Positions 1 to 12,155 are shown, numbered from the stretch's first letter. The stretch is DNA of 64,000 bases from Cyanophora paradoxa (GCA_004431415.1 QPMI01000048.1:62001-126000), one strand, 5' to 3'. Program-made: numbers and translations. Notes: generated by a model from the sequence alone, not told the origin.

Positions 1-46
1 CCCGTCCCGCCCCTCCCTCCCTCACCGGGGGCCGGTCGGGGCGCAG

Positions 47-3000
47 GCGGGTCTACGAGGAGCTGCGCGCCAAGCTCCCACAGGCCGAACTCCCCGAGCT
101 GGTAGTCTGATCTCTCTGATCTCTCTATCTTTTCACTCTCTCTCGCTCGGGTCTCACGGCTCTCGCTACCTTCCCGCCAGGTCCTCGACGGGGGGGAGAA
201 GGACCTCATGCCCCGGTGCGCGCGGCGCCGTACCCCCCCCCCCTCCCTCCCTCCCCTCCCGCGCCCGCCCTCCTCCCCGCCCTCCTCTCACCCCCCGCAG
301 GTTCGCGGAGTGGCTGGGGGCGCTGGGCGCCGAGCTGCCCTCCCGCTGCCTCCTCGTCCTCGACGGACTCGACCAGGTCCTCTTTCCCTCTTCTCTCTTA
401 AGCTACGGAGCTACGGAGGTTTCTGTTTCTACGAAGCTACGGATCGTCCTTGTCCAATCTTATACCTCCCCTTCCCCCCATCTTCCAGCTTTCCTCTCCG
501 ATCCTTCTCTTTCTGCTTCCTACTCCCCCCCCCCCCCCCTCCCCCCTCCTTCCCTCCTCCCTCGCCGTCCCCTCCCCTCCGATCTAACCCTCTCCAATCC
601 AACCCCCTCCCCCTCTCTTCCAGCTTTCCTCTCCGATCCTACTCTTCCTACGTCCTTCCAATCTAACCCTCTCCAATCCAACCGGCAGCTGCTGGACCGG
701 GAGGGCGCCCAGGGCCTGGACTGGCTCCCCGCCGGCCTCGCCGGGCCCCGCCTCCGCGTCGTCCTCTCCTGCGGCCCCGGTGCGCCCTCCTAAGATTGGA
801 TCCCTAAAATTAGATCTCTAAGATTAGATCCCGGCGCCGCCGATCTCGACTCTCTCAGGACGCAAGGGGCCCGCCCGGCCCCTCGCGAGCCACGCACCTC
901 TAATACCTCTAATCTAATCTAATCTCTGATCTATGTCATCGTCGGTGACGCTGGCGGGGCGACAGGGCACGCGCTGCAGGCGGCGGAGGGCCGCGCCCAC
1001 GTCCGCCTCGACGTCACCCCCCTCACCGACGTCCAGGCCCGCCCCGCCCCCCCGCCCCCGCCCCGCCCCGCCCTTCAGAACCACCTTCAAATATTCCCAT
1101 CACCGACCCGCCCGCCCCGCCCCCCGCCCGCCCCGCCCCGCCCACTAGAACCGCGTTACGTTGCCTCGCCCCGCCATCCCCCCCCCCCCCTCCCCCCCCC
1201 TTCCGCGCGCCCCGCCGCCCCTCCGAACGAGCGCGCGCCCGGGCTGAGGCGGCGGGGCCGGGGGGCAGGCGGAGGCGCTGGTGCGGATGGACCTCGACTA
1301 CAGCGGCAAGTCCCTCTCCAAGGTGCCCCCCCCGCCCCCCCCCCCCCCCCAACCCCCTCTTCCCCCCCCCCCCGTGACGCGGCGGCGGGGCAGGAGCACC
1401 TGGGAGGGTCCTCGCCTCGCCGCAGTGCCGCACGCCCCTCTTCGTCCTCGTCGTGCGCCACATCCTAGCCGCCGCCCCCTCAACCCCCACCCCCCCACCC
1501 CCCCCGCCCCGACCCACCCGCTCCGCCCGCCCCCCGACGCCCCCGCTGCTCGGCGGCAGCTTCTGGAGGAGCTGCGGGCGTCGGCGGTGCACGGGACGCT
1601 GGGGCAGCGGCTCGAGGAGGGCCTCGCCTGCACCTCCGCCGCCGAACTCTTCGCCCTCGTCGTGCGCCCGCGCTCGCCCGCCCGCCCGTCTAAGTTGAAG
1701 GAAAAGAGCGTCTTCGATTGCGATTAACATTCCTCAAAGCGAGCTTCGTGCGCCTATCTAGGTTTAATTTCCCTTGCTCGAGCCTTTTTGCCTTGGCCCA
1801 TCGGATCCCGGATTTGATCGATGCTTTGATCTGCGGCTTGCCCCAGCAGCCTTCGACGCGCCCGAACCGACGGCCCTTCCTCCCGGCGCAGATCAAGCGG
1901 CTGGAGGGGGCGCACGGGGCGGAGCTGGTGCGGGGCGCCCTGGCGGCCGTCGCCTGCTCCCGGCGGGGCCTCGCCGAGGGCGAGATCCAGGGCCTCCTGC
2001 AGGTCCGGCCGGCCGGGTTATCAGGCTCTCTTAGGCTTCGTTGTTATTAGACGTTTATAATTAATTAGAGGTAGAGAGGTAGACCCTCTTCTCTATCTAG
2101 CTGCTGCTTCGGCTTCTATCTAGGGCGACATATCAGGCGCTATTAGACTTCAGGCGCTATTGTATTAGGGCATCCTGCAGGTTCGGCCGGCCCCGCCCCG
2201 CCCCGCCCCGCACGTTATTGAGCGCCAGCAACTTCGTTAGACGGCCTGCGCCCTTCCTTTCTTTCTTCGCATACAATCTAGTTCTTTAGTCACATAGGAC
2301 GCGCATCGCGTAACGTTGTCCTTCGTCTCACTTCCCTGTCCCCGCAGGCGGCCGGCGTGCCGCACAGCGGCCTCGCGTGGGCCGAGTTCCTCGCCGCCTC
2401 CCAGGTCCCCGCCCTCCCCCCTCCCCTCCTCGGCCCTCGTGATTTCCCGCACCTGTTGACCCTCCCCTCCTCTTCCTCCCCGCCCCCCGGCAGTCCCTCC
2501 TCTCGGAGCGGGACTCGCTGCTCGGCTTCTCCCACCGCTACGCCGAAGAGGTACGCCCCATCGAACCCGATCGAATTAAGATCGCGAGAAGAAGCGAAGA
2601 AGCGCATTTATACCGAAAGATAGATAGAGCTGACGCGCGCGCTCCCCCGCAGGCGGTGGTGCGGGCGTACCTCACCTCGCCGGAGGCGCGGGCCCGGGAG
2701 CAGGGGCGCCTCGGGGAGCACTTCGCGGGGCTCCCGCCCTCCGCCCGCCGCGCCGAGGAGGCCCCCTGGCAGCTCGCCCACGTGCGTCCTTACATAACTT
2801 TTAAGAGATTCTATTAGGAAAACTTCCTCCGTTTCTAGGAGATTCTATTAGAGATTCTATTAGGAGATTCTATTAGAGATTCTATTAGGGCGCGCTAGAG
2901 GCCCCCTGCCAGCTCGCCCACGTAAGAGAATTACAACTTCTAGGAGATTCTATTAGGAAGACTTCCCCCGTTTCTAGGAGATTCTATTAGAGATTCTATT

Positions 3001-6000
3001 GGCAAGAGGGCGCGGGCCCGAGAGGGGGCGCGCTAGAGGCCCCCTGGCAGCTCGCCCACGTCCGTTCCTCGCGCCCCTGCCCGCGCGTCACAAGGGAACT
3101 TCTATTGTTCTCGGAGATCGCTTAAGCGTGTTGTTCTAGGCTCTCTTCCCTGGTAGCGTAGCTTCCTTGGGGGGACCCGCCGACCTGACAGCTCGCCTGC
3201 GTTCGCTTCATCATAATAGCTCCTTCTTAGCCTCTCAGCTTCTTAGCTGCTGGAATCGGTGCCCCGCTGACTTTGTCGCGCGGCAGGCGGGCCCGGGCCA
3301 CGGGGCGCGGCTCGCCTCGCTCCTCTGCGAGCCCGACGTCCTTCAGGTGCCCCGTACCCCCCTAGGCCTTTCCCCCCCCCACCCGCCCCGGCCCTTCGCC
3401 CTTCGCCCCTCGCCCTCCGGCGCCCCTCGCCTTGCGCGCCTCCTCAGACGTTGGCCTTTTGCCAGCCCCTCTAGCCCTTTGCCTTCTGCCTCGCGCGCCT
3501 TTTTGAGCCCCCACAAGCCTCGCTCGCTCACGCGCCCCGCCCCAGACTTCTGCCTTCCGCCCTCCCGCGCCCCACTAGCCTCTCTAGCCTCGCTAGCCTC
3601 GCTCGCTCACGCGCCCTCACGCCCGCCGGGCAGCACGTGCCGGCGGAGGAGCTGGCGCGCTTCTGGGCCGCCTCGGACCGCGAGGCCGACGCCGCCTCCC
3701 TCCTCGGCAAGTGCGTGGGATCGAATCCCCTCCGGACCCCCTCCCGCCCCCTTAAGCTTCCGACCCGGAGTGGGCGCGGGGGCGTGGCTAGAATCAAATC
3801 CAGAGAGAGAGATCATATCTAGAAAGCAAATCTGGAGAGCAAATCTAAAGATCAAATTTAGATCAAATGTAGATCTGGGCCGCCTCAGACCGCGAGGCCG
3901 ACGCGGCCTCCCTCATGGGCACGTGCGTGGGATCGAATCCAGAGATCAAATGTGGAGATCGAATCTAGATCGAATCCGCCCGCCCGCGCGGATCAAATTA
4001 CCTCAGAGCTGGAGCGAGGCCGGCCGGGCCGCCCCAGCCTCTGGCCCGGCCCGCGCCCGCGCCCGCGAGCCGGTCGAATCTAGAGATCAAATCTAGATCA
4101 AATCCGCGCGTATCACATCAGAGCCGGAGCGAGGTGGGCCGCCCTAGCCTCTGGCCCGGCCCGACCCCGCCCGTGCCTACGCATACGTGCCGCGGCTAGA
4201 CAACAACGAGCCGTCGCTATCATATCATACCGACCCCGCGCCTCCGCCTCCGCCGCAGGGGCATCGCGAACTTCCGGACGGGGGCGGGGGCGGGGGACCC
4301 CAGCGCCGTCGCCGCCTGCTTCGAGGGCGCCGCCCGCGCCCTTGTCCACCTCGGCCAGGTCCGCCCTTTTTATATATAGCTAAGCTTTGGATTCCTTTAA
4401 CTCATTTAGCTAAGCTATAAGCTTTACATCATTTAGCTGAGCTATAAGCTCTATATCATTCCGTCTCTCCCGCGCGTCCATTGAGTCTTGCCCTCGCGAG
4501 TTACGCTTTGAACAAGCTAAAGTACAAGCGAGCTAGAAGCTTCCTAGACTTCTTTAAGCTTTCTAGCCCTTGGCAAGCAGCACCCCCGGGTCCGTGCGAG
4601 CGAACCGCCTTCGTACCTCCTAAAGCCTCTTAACTTCTGAAAGCTTCCTAGCGCTACATTCATAGCTATAGCATCCTTCTCGGCTATCGGGCTCCCGATG
4701 CGAGGCGAGGCGAGCTCCGAGGCGACTCCCCCCATCCCGTTCTGCCCCCGACGGGCTCCCTATTGCCAGCGAGCCGCAGGGCTCCCGGCCTCTGCCCCCG
4801 CGCTCTGCCCGGCCTGGTCTGACCCGCCCCCCCCCCCCCCCCCCCCCCTCGCTCAGGTGGCGGCGGTGCTGGAGGGCCACGCAGCGATGCTGGGGAGCCG
4901 CGGCCGCCACGCCGAGGCCGAGCTCCTCCTCCAGGTCCGCCCCCTCCTTTAAGAGACTCTCTCTTCTCTAGGAGGACTGTGGGCTGTTAGAGATCCCCGG
5001 GGCTTTTAACAGGAGCTTCCTCTAACTTCATAAAGCTCTTAACTTCATAAAGCTCTTAACTTCTAGCTTCCACGGCCTCGGCGTGGCGGAGCTCGCCGAG
5101 GCCGAGCTCCTCCTCCAGGTCCGCCATGTAGAGCTAGATCCCCGCCCCGGGCTCCGCCCCAGGCCTTCCTCTATTTTCCTACTAGAGTGAAGGACCCCTC
5201 TATTTTTTAAAAAAGACTACGCCCCTCACAAGACTTCTTTATAGAGAGGACTATGTCCGCCCGCTCCCCCGCCCCCTCTATCGCACAGTGGCCATGCTAA
5301 TGCCACCGGGCCGAACCCCTTCCCTCATGATCTCCTGGCTCACTCGCTCGGCCCCCTCCTCCCCCCTTCCCGCAGCGTGCGCTGGGGATCCTGGAGAAGG
5401 GGCTGGGCGGGGGGCACCCCCGCGTAGCCGGCGCCCTCGACCACCTCGCCGCCGCCCTCGGCGCCCAGGTCCGCCCGGCCGCTTGGGTTTGAATCTCTAA
5501 CGGCCTGTTGGCTTTCTCTCTATCTTCGTGTTTATCGCGACTACGGTCTAGGCCCTTCGGAGCGCCCGCCCGATCCCGGCCCGGCTCTTGACCATGACCC
5601 CGCGTGCATGACCCCGCTAGGTTCTAAGATCGCGGCTTTGTTCTAAGACCCCCATCCGATCGGATCCGATGTATGCGGCCGCCCCTTGAGCTCGGGCATG
5701 GGCCCCTTAAGTGATCGCGGCTATGTTCTAAGACCCCCATCTGATCTCTTGAGCTTGATCATGACCTCTTAAGCTTGACCATGAAGCGGATCGCAACCGC
5801 GGTCTAGGCTCTGACCACGGCCCCGGCCCCGCGCGCAGGGCAAGCTCGCCCAGGCAACCGACGCCTTCCAGGTGCGAATCACGAAGCGCTAAGATTACTC
5901 CGCTCTGCTGCCGCTCCTGCGGGCATCAACTCGTTCTACGCAGCGGGCGCTGCGAGTGCACGAGGCGACGCTGGGGCCGACGCACCCGCGCGTCGCCCGC

Positions 6001-9000
6001 TCCCTCTCCAATATCGCGACCCTCCTCCTCGCCCAGAAGGTCGGGAGCCCGCCCCGCCCCTTTTACGGGACCGGCTCTAAGAAACCGGCCTCGCGTTGGA
6101 ACCGCATTGTTTGCGAGGAGTCGTTCGCAATCTGACTGCGGGCGGCCGCAGAACTTTTCCGAAGCCGAGTCCTGCGTCCAGGTGCCCTCCGCCGAGCTCT
6201 GCTGAGCTCAGCTGAGCGCCTGCCTGAGCTTGGGCCCTCGCCCTTTCTGCGCAGCGGGCGATGCGGATCCTGGAGCGGGCGCACGGGCCGGGGGCCCCCG
6301 AGCTCGCCCCGCTCCTCTCCACCCTGGCCCGCATCCAGCAGGCCCGCCCCGCCCCGCCCTTTTCCTCGTGCTTTCTTGGGGTTCGAGGCCTAGACTGGGA
6401 AAGAGGGGCGCGCCGCCTCAATTATCGGAGTCTGCTGAGGAAAGAGGCGCAAGGAAGCCAACTGCTGACCGGCATCGCTCGCGATCCGCGCGCAGGCGCA
6501 GGAGAAGACGGGGGACGTCGAGCGGACCCTCTCCGTGCGCCCCGCCGCCCCGCCCCGCCCCGCCCCGGTCTCTGGCCCGCCCCGGCCCCGGCCCCGGCCC
6601 CCCTCCAGTCTCTGGCCGTGCTTTCGAGAGCCACTGGTCGCGGCGGCGCACCCATCCTCGCGCTAGCTCCGTTCCTCCCCAGTCTCTGAGTCTACCACGC
6701 TGGCGGCCGGGCGGCGTTTCTCTGAGTCCCCGCCCCGGTCTCTGGCCGGCGTTTTTTCCTAGCCTCGTCCCACCCTCGCCCCGACTAGCCGCGCTGCCAA
6801 TGTAGCTCTAGATCTAGCTCGGCGGCGGCGGCGCTAGTCTCGCTCCGGCCGCGCTGCGCATCCAGCTCGCCCCCCTTTGCCTGGGACCTCGAGCTCACTC
6901 GCTGCTGACGGCCCCGTGCGGCAGAGGGCGGTGGAGATCCGCGCGTCGACGGCGGCCCCCGGCGCCGGCGGCGCCGACACCGCCGCCGCCCTCACCGAGC
7001 TCGCCGAGGTGCGCCGCGCCCCCTCTAGTAGATTCTAATAGAGCTCTAAGTACGGAGATGGAGCTCTTATCAAAGAGCTCTAATAGAGCTCTCTAATAGA
7101 GCTCTAAGCACGGAGATGGAGCCCTTATTACAGAGCTCTCATAGAGCTCTGAGCCGCCCCGGACTCTGGGCTCCCAGCTAGGAGCCTCTAGATCCACGCA
7201 AGTTCTGGAGGCCGCTCCCGAGAGCTCCCGAGCTCCCGAGCTCTCGCGCTCACGCCGCCCCCCCGCCCCCCGCGCCCCCCGCGCAGGCGCTGGAGAAGCA
7301 GGAGAAGCTCGACGAGGCCTCCGACCTCTTCAAGGCCCGCCCCGCCCCGCCCCGCCCGCCCTGCATCTGGCGCCCCTGTTCTGAAGCGCCAGCCGGCGCT
7401 AGCTCCCAGCGCCTATCACCTAGCGCTCCGCTCCACGCCGCCTCGCGCGATCTAGATCCTGCGAGTGTTCCCGCCCCATCCTATCCTAGTCGCGGTCCTC
7501 CGAGCCGCGCCTCTGTATTCCTCTGACGGCGGGGGCGGCCCTCTCTGAGCAGAAGGCGCTGGACCTGCTGGAGGCGGAGGCGAGCCCGCCCCTCCCCAAG
7601 ATCGCCGTCGCCGCCAGGTCCGACGCGGCCGCCTCCCCGCCCCGCCGCTCCGCTGCTAGCCACGGATCGCTCTCGTAAGCGGTGGCGCCCGCTCGCCGCT
7701 CTTCGGGATTAGATCGTTTCGCGCCGGCGTCTGGGCCAGGCTCATCGCGCGGGCTCGGGCAGGCGCCTGGGGCGCATAGATGCACCGGACGCCCCTCTAG
7801 ACCGCGCCCGCCCGCCCGCCCGCCCGCCCGCCCGCCGCTATTCTTAGGCTCATCGCGCGGGCCGGGGCAGGCACCTGGGGCTCATAGATGCCCCGTAGAC
7901 CCCTTTAGACGGCCCCCGCCCGCCCGCCGCTCCCGGGGCCGGCTTGACGCGGCCTCGCGCGGGCAGGCACCTGGGGCTGATCTACATGACGCTGGACCGC
8001 ATGGACGACGCCGAGCCCCTCCTCAAGGCGCCCCCTACCCCCCTCCGCCCCCTCCTCCTTCGCCTCTTCTGACCCCGTCTCTGCGCAGCGGGCGCTGGAG
8101 GCGCGGGAGCTGGCGCTGGGCAAGGAGCACGCCCTGGTCCGTTCGTTGGTCGAGCTCAGGCTTCCTAAAGCTCAAGCTTCCTATATCTTCTCCCCTCGCT
8201 TGCTCCGCTTTCACCTCTAGATCTCCCACCCGCTCGCCTTCGCTCACGTGGGGCCTGCCTCAGGTGGCGGAGTCCCTCTGCGACCTCGCCGATCTCCTCA
8301 ACTTCCAGGCCCGCCCCCCATCTTCCCAATTACAAGGCTCTTTTTAAAGCTCTCTTTAATCAAAGCTCTTTTTAAAGCTTCTATAAGACCTTCTCATGGA
8401 CGACCTCCTCAACTTCCAGGCCCGCCCCCCCACGCCCCGCCCCGACATTTCAAAGCCGAACATCTATAAGCCGTCAACCTCGTCCTTTTATTTTAAAGCT
8501 GCCGTCAGCCTCCGTCCTTCTATAAGCCAAACATCCCATCTATGACGATGGGTTGTTGGCCGTTGGGTCCGGCCGCTTGGACTTGGGCCGCCTGTTCCCT
8601 CTCCCCCCGCCGCTTCCCTCTCCCGTTCCCGCCTTCCCCCGCCGCACTCTTGCTCTGACCGGGCGCCGCCCGCCGCCCGCCGGCGCAGGCGAACCACGCG
8701 GACGCCAAGCGACAGCTGAAGGCGCGCCCGCCCCCGGCCCCCCTTCCGCCCTTCCCTGTTCTCCCGCGCAGCTGGATCCGCAGCTGACGCCGCCCCCGCC
8801 CCCGCCCCGCCCTGCCCCGCAGCGCGCGCTGGCGATCCGGGAGGCGGCGTCGGGGCCCGCCCACCCCTCCGTCGCCGAGGTGGCCCAGTACCCCCGCCCT
8901 GTAGAATTTAGGCGGAACTAGATACGCTTCTTGAACGGAAGCACGCCTAGCGCCTCCGCCACACCCGCTCCTAGCTGGGGACCTAGTTCCCTCGCCTAAA

Positions 9001-9940
9001 TTCTACGGCCCGCCCACCCCTCCGTCGCTGAGGTGGCCCCGCCCTAGATCTTGAGCCTAGGCCTAGGTCCTGACGCCCCGCGCCCCGTCCCGGCGCGCCC
9101 CGCCCCGCCCCCCGGCAGACGCTGGTGAGCCTGGCGGAGACGTTCGAATTCATCGACTGCTACCTCGACGCCGAGCCCCTCTTCAAGGCCCGCCCCGCCC
9201 CGCCCGAACCGCTTCTGGGACTCTATAAGACTAATTTCAATCTTATCATATGCGGGTCTTTGAAGCCATCCAGGCCTTCGCCTCGATGCTTCTGACTCTC
9301 TCCGACTCTTCGTTTGCGTGCGCGGTGCGCAGAGGGCGTACGAGATCCGCTGCGCGGCGCAGGGCCCCGGCCACAGGGACGCCATCCACGCCCTCGGCAG
9401 GCCCGCCCGCCCGCCTCCTTTCCCTCCCGTTCCCTACAGCTTTCTCTTCTGAACTCTAGGCCTTCGCGCGCAGCCTGGTGGAGTGCCAGATGAAGCAGGG
9501 GCGCGAGGAGGAGGCCATCGAGCTCCTCGAGAAGGTGCTCGACGTGCATAATTATTCCTTTCTACATAGCGGGTTCGCCTATGCATATGGCACGATAAGA
9601 TCAAATATTCAAGGTCTAAATAATCGGGGGACAAGATGGGGAGGGTGCTTGAGACATCGCTTACGTATGTACTGCCAGCGCATCGCTCAGAAAGATCGAA
9701 ACAATAGAAGTCGAAACGCCTAAACCGTTGAACGTGTCCTTATAATCAACACTAAACCATTTAGGAAATAGTCTGACTGGGGTGAGGGGGCAGGAGGTGG
9801 CGGCGGGCGGGGCGCAGGCGGAGGCGGCGGCGCCGCTGCTGTCGCGGGCGTACGAGGCGGCGGGGAAGGAGGAGGAGGGCGCCGCCATCCGCCGCGCCTA
9901 CGGCCTCCCCGCCGCCACCTCCCGCGCCAGCAACCTGTAG
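47..9940 (+). CDS. NACHT-TPR protein (nephrocystin-3 / KLC-like), 5' end outside window
   Basis: Multi-exon gene of about 30 exons, most joining in phase 0. Early exons give a NACHT Walker B motif (LLVLDGLDQ, exon 301-376), then LLDREGAQGLDWLP (exon 689-779), the arrangement seen in nephrocystin-3-like NTPases. Next come helical exons (for example 1889-2002, 2348-2403, 2653-2780), then TPR exons with kinesin-light-chain spacing such as RALRVHEATLGPTHPRVA (5941-6041). The last exon, 9818-9940, ends SRASNL-stop. NACHT-TPR proteins are STAND-type switches or scaffolds; the partner here is unknown. The Walker A lies upstream of position 1. At least eight introns start with GC (1037, 6342, 7335, 8028, 8309, 8722, 9188, 9401), often as GCCCGCC. 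Phase at 780-980 and the exons near 1415-1680 are uncertain. Strong as NACHT-TPR; the exact orthologue is not established. Confidence 0.82.
2758..3061 (+). repeat. Triplicated exon-3'-end plus donor segment
   Basis: The exon end gaggccccctggcagctc... with its GT donor (2758-2783) recurs at 2898-2923 and 3036-3061 inside the following intron. The copies are separated by many tandem variants of agattctattag. Each copy keeps a potential GT donor (GTGCGT, GTAAGA, GTCCGT), so the intron has three near-identical 5' splice regions. Confidence 0.85.
3663..4173 (+). repeat. Intronic copies of exon end/donor and of a GC-rich block
   Basis: The exon end and donor at 3663-3728 recur as a diverged copy at 3875-3940; both end in GTGCGTGGGATCGAATCC, although the second copy has changed exon bases. 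A second block of about 50 bp (4001-4052) recurs at 4113-4163. Short gatcaaatctaga-type repeats fill the gaps. The intron appears to have grown by local duplication that included its own splice site. Confidence 0.75.
4911..5126 (+). repeat. Duplicated exon end and donor
   Basis: The end of the TPR exon with its GTCCGCC donor (4911-4942) is copied at 5095-5126 in the next intron. Short aacttcataaagctctt repeats lie between the two. Confidence 0.8.
7026..7155 (+). repeat. Imperfect tandem repeat in intron
   Basis: Two diverged copies of a unit of about 60 bp built on tctaatagagctctaagcac and ggagatggagctctta. The unit is AT-richer than the flanking exons. No coding potential seen. Confidence 0.6.
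7741..7983 (+). repeat. Triplicated acceptor region
   Basis: The sequence around the acceptor gggcag/gcacctgggg occurs three times: 7741-7783, 7849-7890 and 7957-7983. Only the last opens the real exon (7966-8027, reading HLGLIYMTLDRMDDAEPLLK). The two upstream copies keep an AG acceptor but have lost the open frame. A CCCG run (about 7805-7834) lies between copies 1 and 2. Confidence 0.75.
8282..8430 (+). repeat. Duplicated exon end with GC donor
   Basis: The exon end reading LLNFQ followed by GCCCGCCCCC (8282-8318) recurs at 8399-8430 in the downstream intron, with the same non-canonical GC donor. Confidence 0.8.
8855..9039 (+). repeat. Duplicated exon end and donor
   Basis: The exon end AHPSVAE with donor GTGGCCC (8855-8886) recurs at 9008-9039. 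The intervening sequence contains the inverted pair gtagaatttaggcg / cgcctaaattctac (8900-8913 and 8993-9006), so the intron copy can form a stem. Confidence 0.75.
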
Positions 9941-10085
9941 CGAGCTCGAGGGAGGGTTTGGCCGGCCCGCGCAGGGCCGCTCCAGCGCTATAAGTAGCGG
10001 GCGGGACCGCGTCTTTAAACCGCTGCAGTGACTCGGCTAGTTACTAGTTAGTTAGTTGGTCAATTAGAGATGCATGGCGCGGCCA

Positions 10086-10108
10086 GATGTACAGCGGCGG
10101 CGGCGACG

Positions 10109-10152
<44 letters not shown>
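10086..10152 (+). repeat. Trinucleotide microsatellite (CGG/CAG)
   Basis: A short CGG run passes into about ten CAG units. It lies about 150 bp downstream of the NACHT-TPR stop codon. A variant is at 56815-56858 in the duplicated copy, with a different unit number. Confidence 0.85.
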
Positions 10153-10450
10153 CGATGACTGTTGTTCGCAATATTGTGCAACCCTTCGTCGTCATGCGTG
10201 CAACACTTATTCAAATATTAATTTCGCCCCTCGCTTACTCTACAATGTAGTATGTCTACGCGTGGCATATATATCAGGGTCATTATCGCGTCCCTACAAG
10301 GCTATCAACCCCTCTAAATCTGTACTGTCGGCCAGCCCCGAGCTCGAGGCCGTCACACGGCGTCGTCCCAGAGTCGGACCCAGACGGTCAGGCCGTTGCC
10401 GCTGGGCCTAAGCGAGCAAACGGTTTTTTTGAGGCCTCCGTCCTTCCCGT

Positions 10451-10482
10451 TGATCATGAAGTTTAACTCGTTCATGATCCGC
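10451..10482 (+). other. Conserved hairpin downstream of NACHT-TPR
   Basis: Inverted repeat built on gatcatgaa / ttcatgatc with a loop of about 10 nt, 510 bp after the stop codon. The duplicate copy (57056-57087) has an 11-bp perfect stem tgatcatgaac / gttcatgatca. It could be an RNA 3'-end structure or a palindromic binding site; the role is unknown. Confidence 0.45.
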
Positions 10483-10772
10483 GTTGCCAGCCGCGGAGCA
10501 GCTGGGAATCACTGTTGCTCTTGTGGCCATGGGCTGTCGATTATGATTATTTGCGCACGCCGGCAGTACTAGTAGAGGTTGGTTAGTAAGCTAGTTATGC
10601 AGCGTGTCCTAGTTAGTCTCTAAATTAAATGCTCGGCTGCATGCGCATGAGCTGCTGTAGACTGTCATCAGCTGCATGCATATGTATTGACTTTTGGCGA
10701 GGAAACTTGAAATTTTGAAAAAAATCTCATTTCACTCGCTACTGTACATGTAGTACTCGCTATATATCGCCA

Positions 10773-11230
10773 TCATTCTCGATGATCGTCGACCTCCTCG
10801 AGATCGGCGCAGTGGCGACACGTGCAGAAGCGCCGGTCGGATGAGCGCGGCGCGCAGCCTGGGAAAGGGTAGATGCGGGGGCCTGGAAGCTTCTTGCCAC
10901 GTGTACTCGTCCTGCCGAACTCCGCGCCGAGCAGCCTCTTGACGCACGCCTCGCAGAAAACGTGCGTCTTGTCCTTCTGGAAAACGAACGCGCTCCGCTG
11001 CTTGAGCGAGGCTCCGCTGCGCGCGCCAGGCTCATGATCAAGTCGACGTCCCAGAAAAGATTTAACAGTTGCTAAACGGTTTTCGATATAGCTATATAGC
11101 GCGCGTGCGCGCGTGCGCGCGCGCACCAGTGGCACTGGCCATGGGCGACGTCGACATTCCCGTCGCGGTTTGGGTTCGAATTCGCCATCCGCCGTAGCTC
11201 CGCTCTTACTTCGGCTTTCCCCTTGGACAT
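10773..11230 (-). pseudogene. Truncated, decayed copy of the zinc module of the P-loop gene
   Basis: Two exons match the first two exons of the large genes at 28321 and 48862. Exon 1 is 11230-11127 (MSKGKAEV... ending QCHW) with a GTGCGC donor; exon 2 starts at 11016 (GASLKQRSAFV) and runs into a stop at 10773. Phase 2 joining gives the same Cys-His-Cys junction as in the full genes. Two conserved Cys are lost (VCQKD is VFQKD; VCPVPGC is IYPFPGC), which would disrupt zinc binding. No downstream exons are seen. It lies inverted, just beyond the NACHT-TPR 3' region. Best read as a fragment pseudogene; a small expressed product is possible but unlikely. Confidence 0.7.
11096..11126. repeat. Alternating CG/TG tract
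   Basis: About 30 bp of alternating purine-pyrimidine, gcgcgcgtgcgcgcgtgcgc and onward, starting exactly at the intron donor of the zinc-module pseudogene. Such tracts can adopt Z-DNA. Confidence 0.7.
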
Positions 11231-12155
11231 CGTGGCCTTCGAAGAAGTACGGCAAGCCGATCACCGCGGATCCCGGCGCGGTCGATCGCGAATCCCCGGC
11301 GCGGGCCGATTAACTTGTAATATTGCGGCGCCGCCACGGGCCGGGCGCCGAACAACTAACCAGGCTAGTTCCAGCCTAGTACCATGCAGCTGCAAGGTAA
11401 TATAAGCGCTTTGATTGATTTATCATAGTACTACGGTATGCTGCGTCGATATATGCATATTGCTTTTTTTGTGAATATCCGGCCACAGTCACTGAGTCTC
11501 GGATCGATCGATAGATTCGATACACGATCATACATGTACACCAGACTTTGGGGGTAGGTGTTTGCTTAGCCCGCCATAGAAAGAACTCAGGATTCGGCAA
11601 TTTATTAAATTATATCGCCACGGCACAATTTTTGCAATATTAATTAAATCCGGGCCGGTTTCGCCGTTAAAACATTTCGATATATATCGCGATCGGTCGA
11701 TCAAATTCGGCAGTTAATTTAAAGAAGCAGCAATTTCAGCACTAATTAAAGAAGAAAAAATTTCGATCAGCACGCAATTTTCAGCACTAATTGCTTGAAT
11801 TGCTTGAATTGGGGTAAACCCATATGTACCCGGCAGAGCGGCGAAATTCTTAACAATTATGGCAGTGAGCCATTGTTGTATTTCGCCGGCGCGAGTTTTT
11901 CTCCAGCAGGGCAGGCCCGGCCGCGGCCAGCCACAACGGCCCACCTGTACTAACGGTACAAATTCACAGTACAATTGCAAGCGCTCGCGATCGCGATCGA
12001 GCTCGCCGGCTCGCAGCAGTGCACCTACGTATACGTGTATACGTGTACGTATATACGCGTACGGGCCTACAGCGGTAGTACAGAGTACTTACTACAGACT
12101 GTACAGCCGCACTCACGTCTGCCGCGGTCTGCGGTCCGGTCCGAATTCGAAGCTA

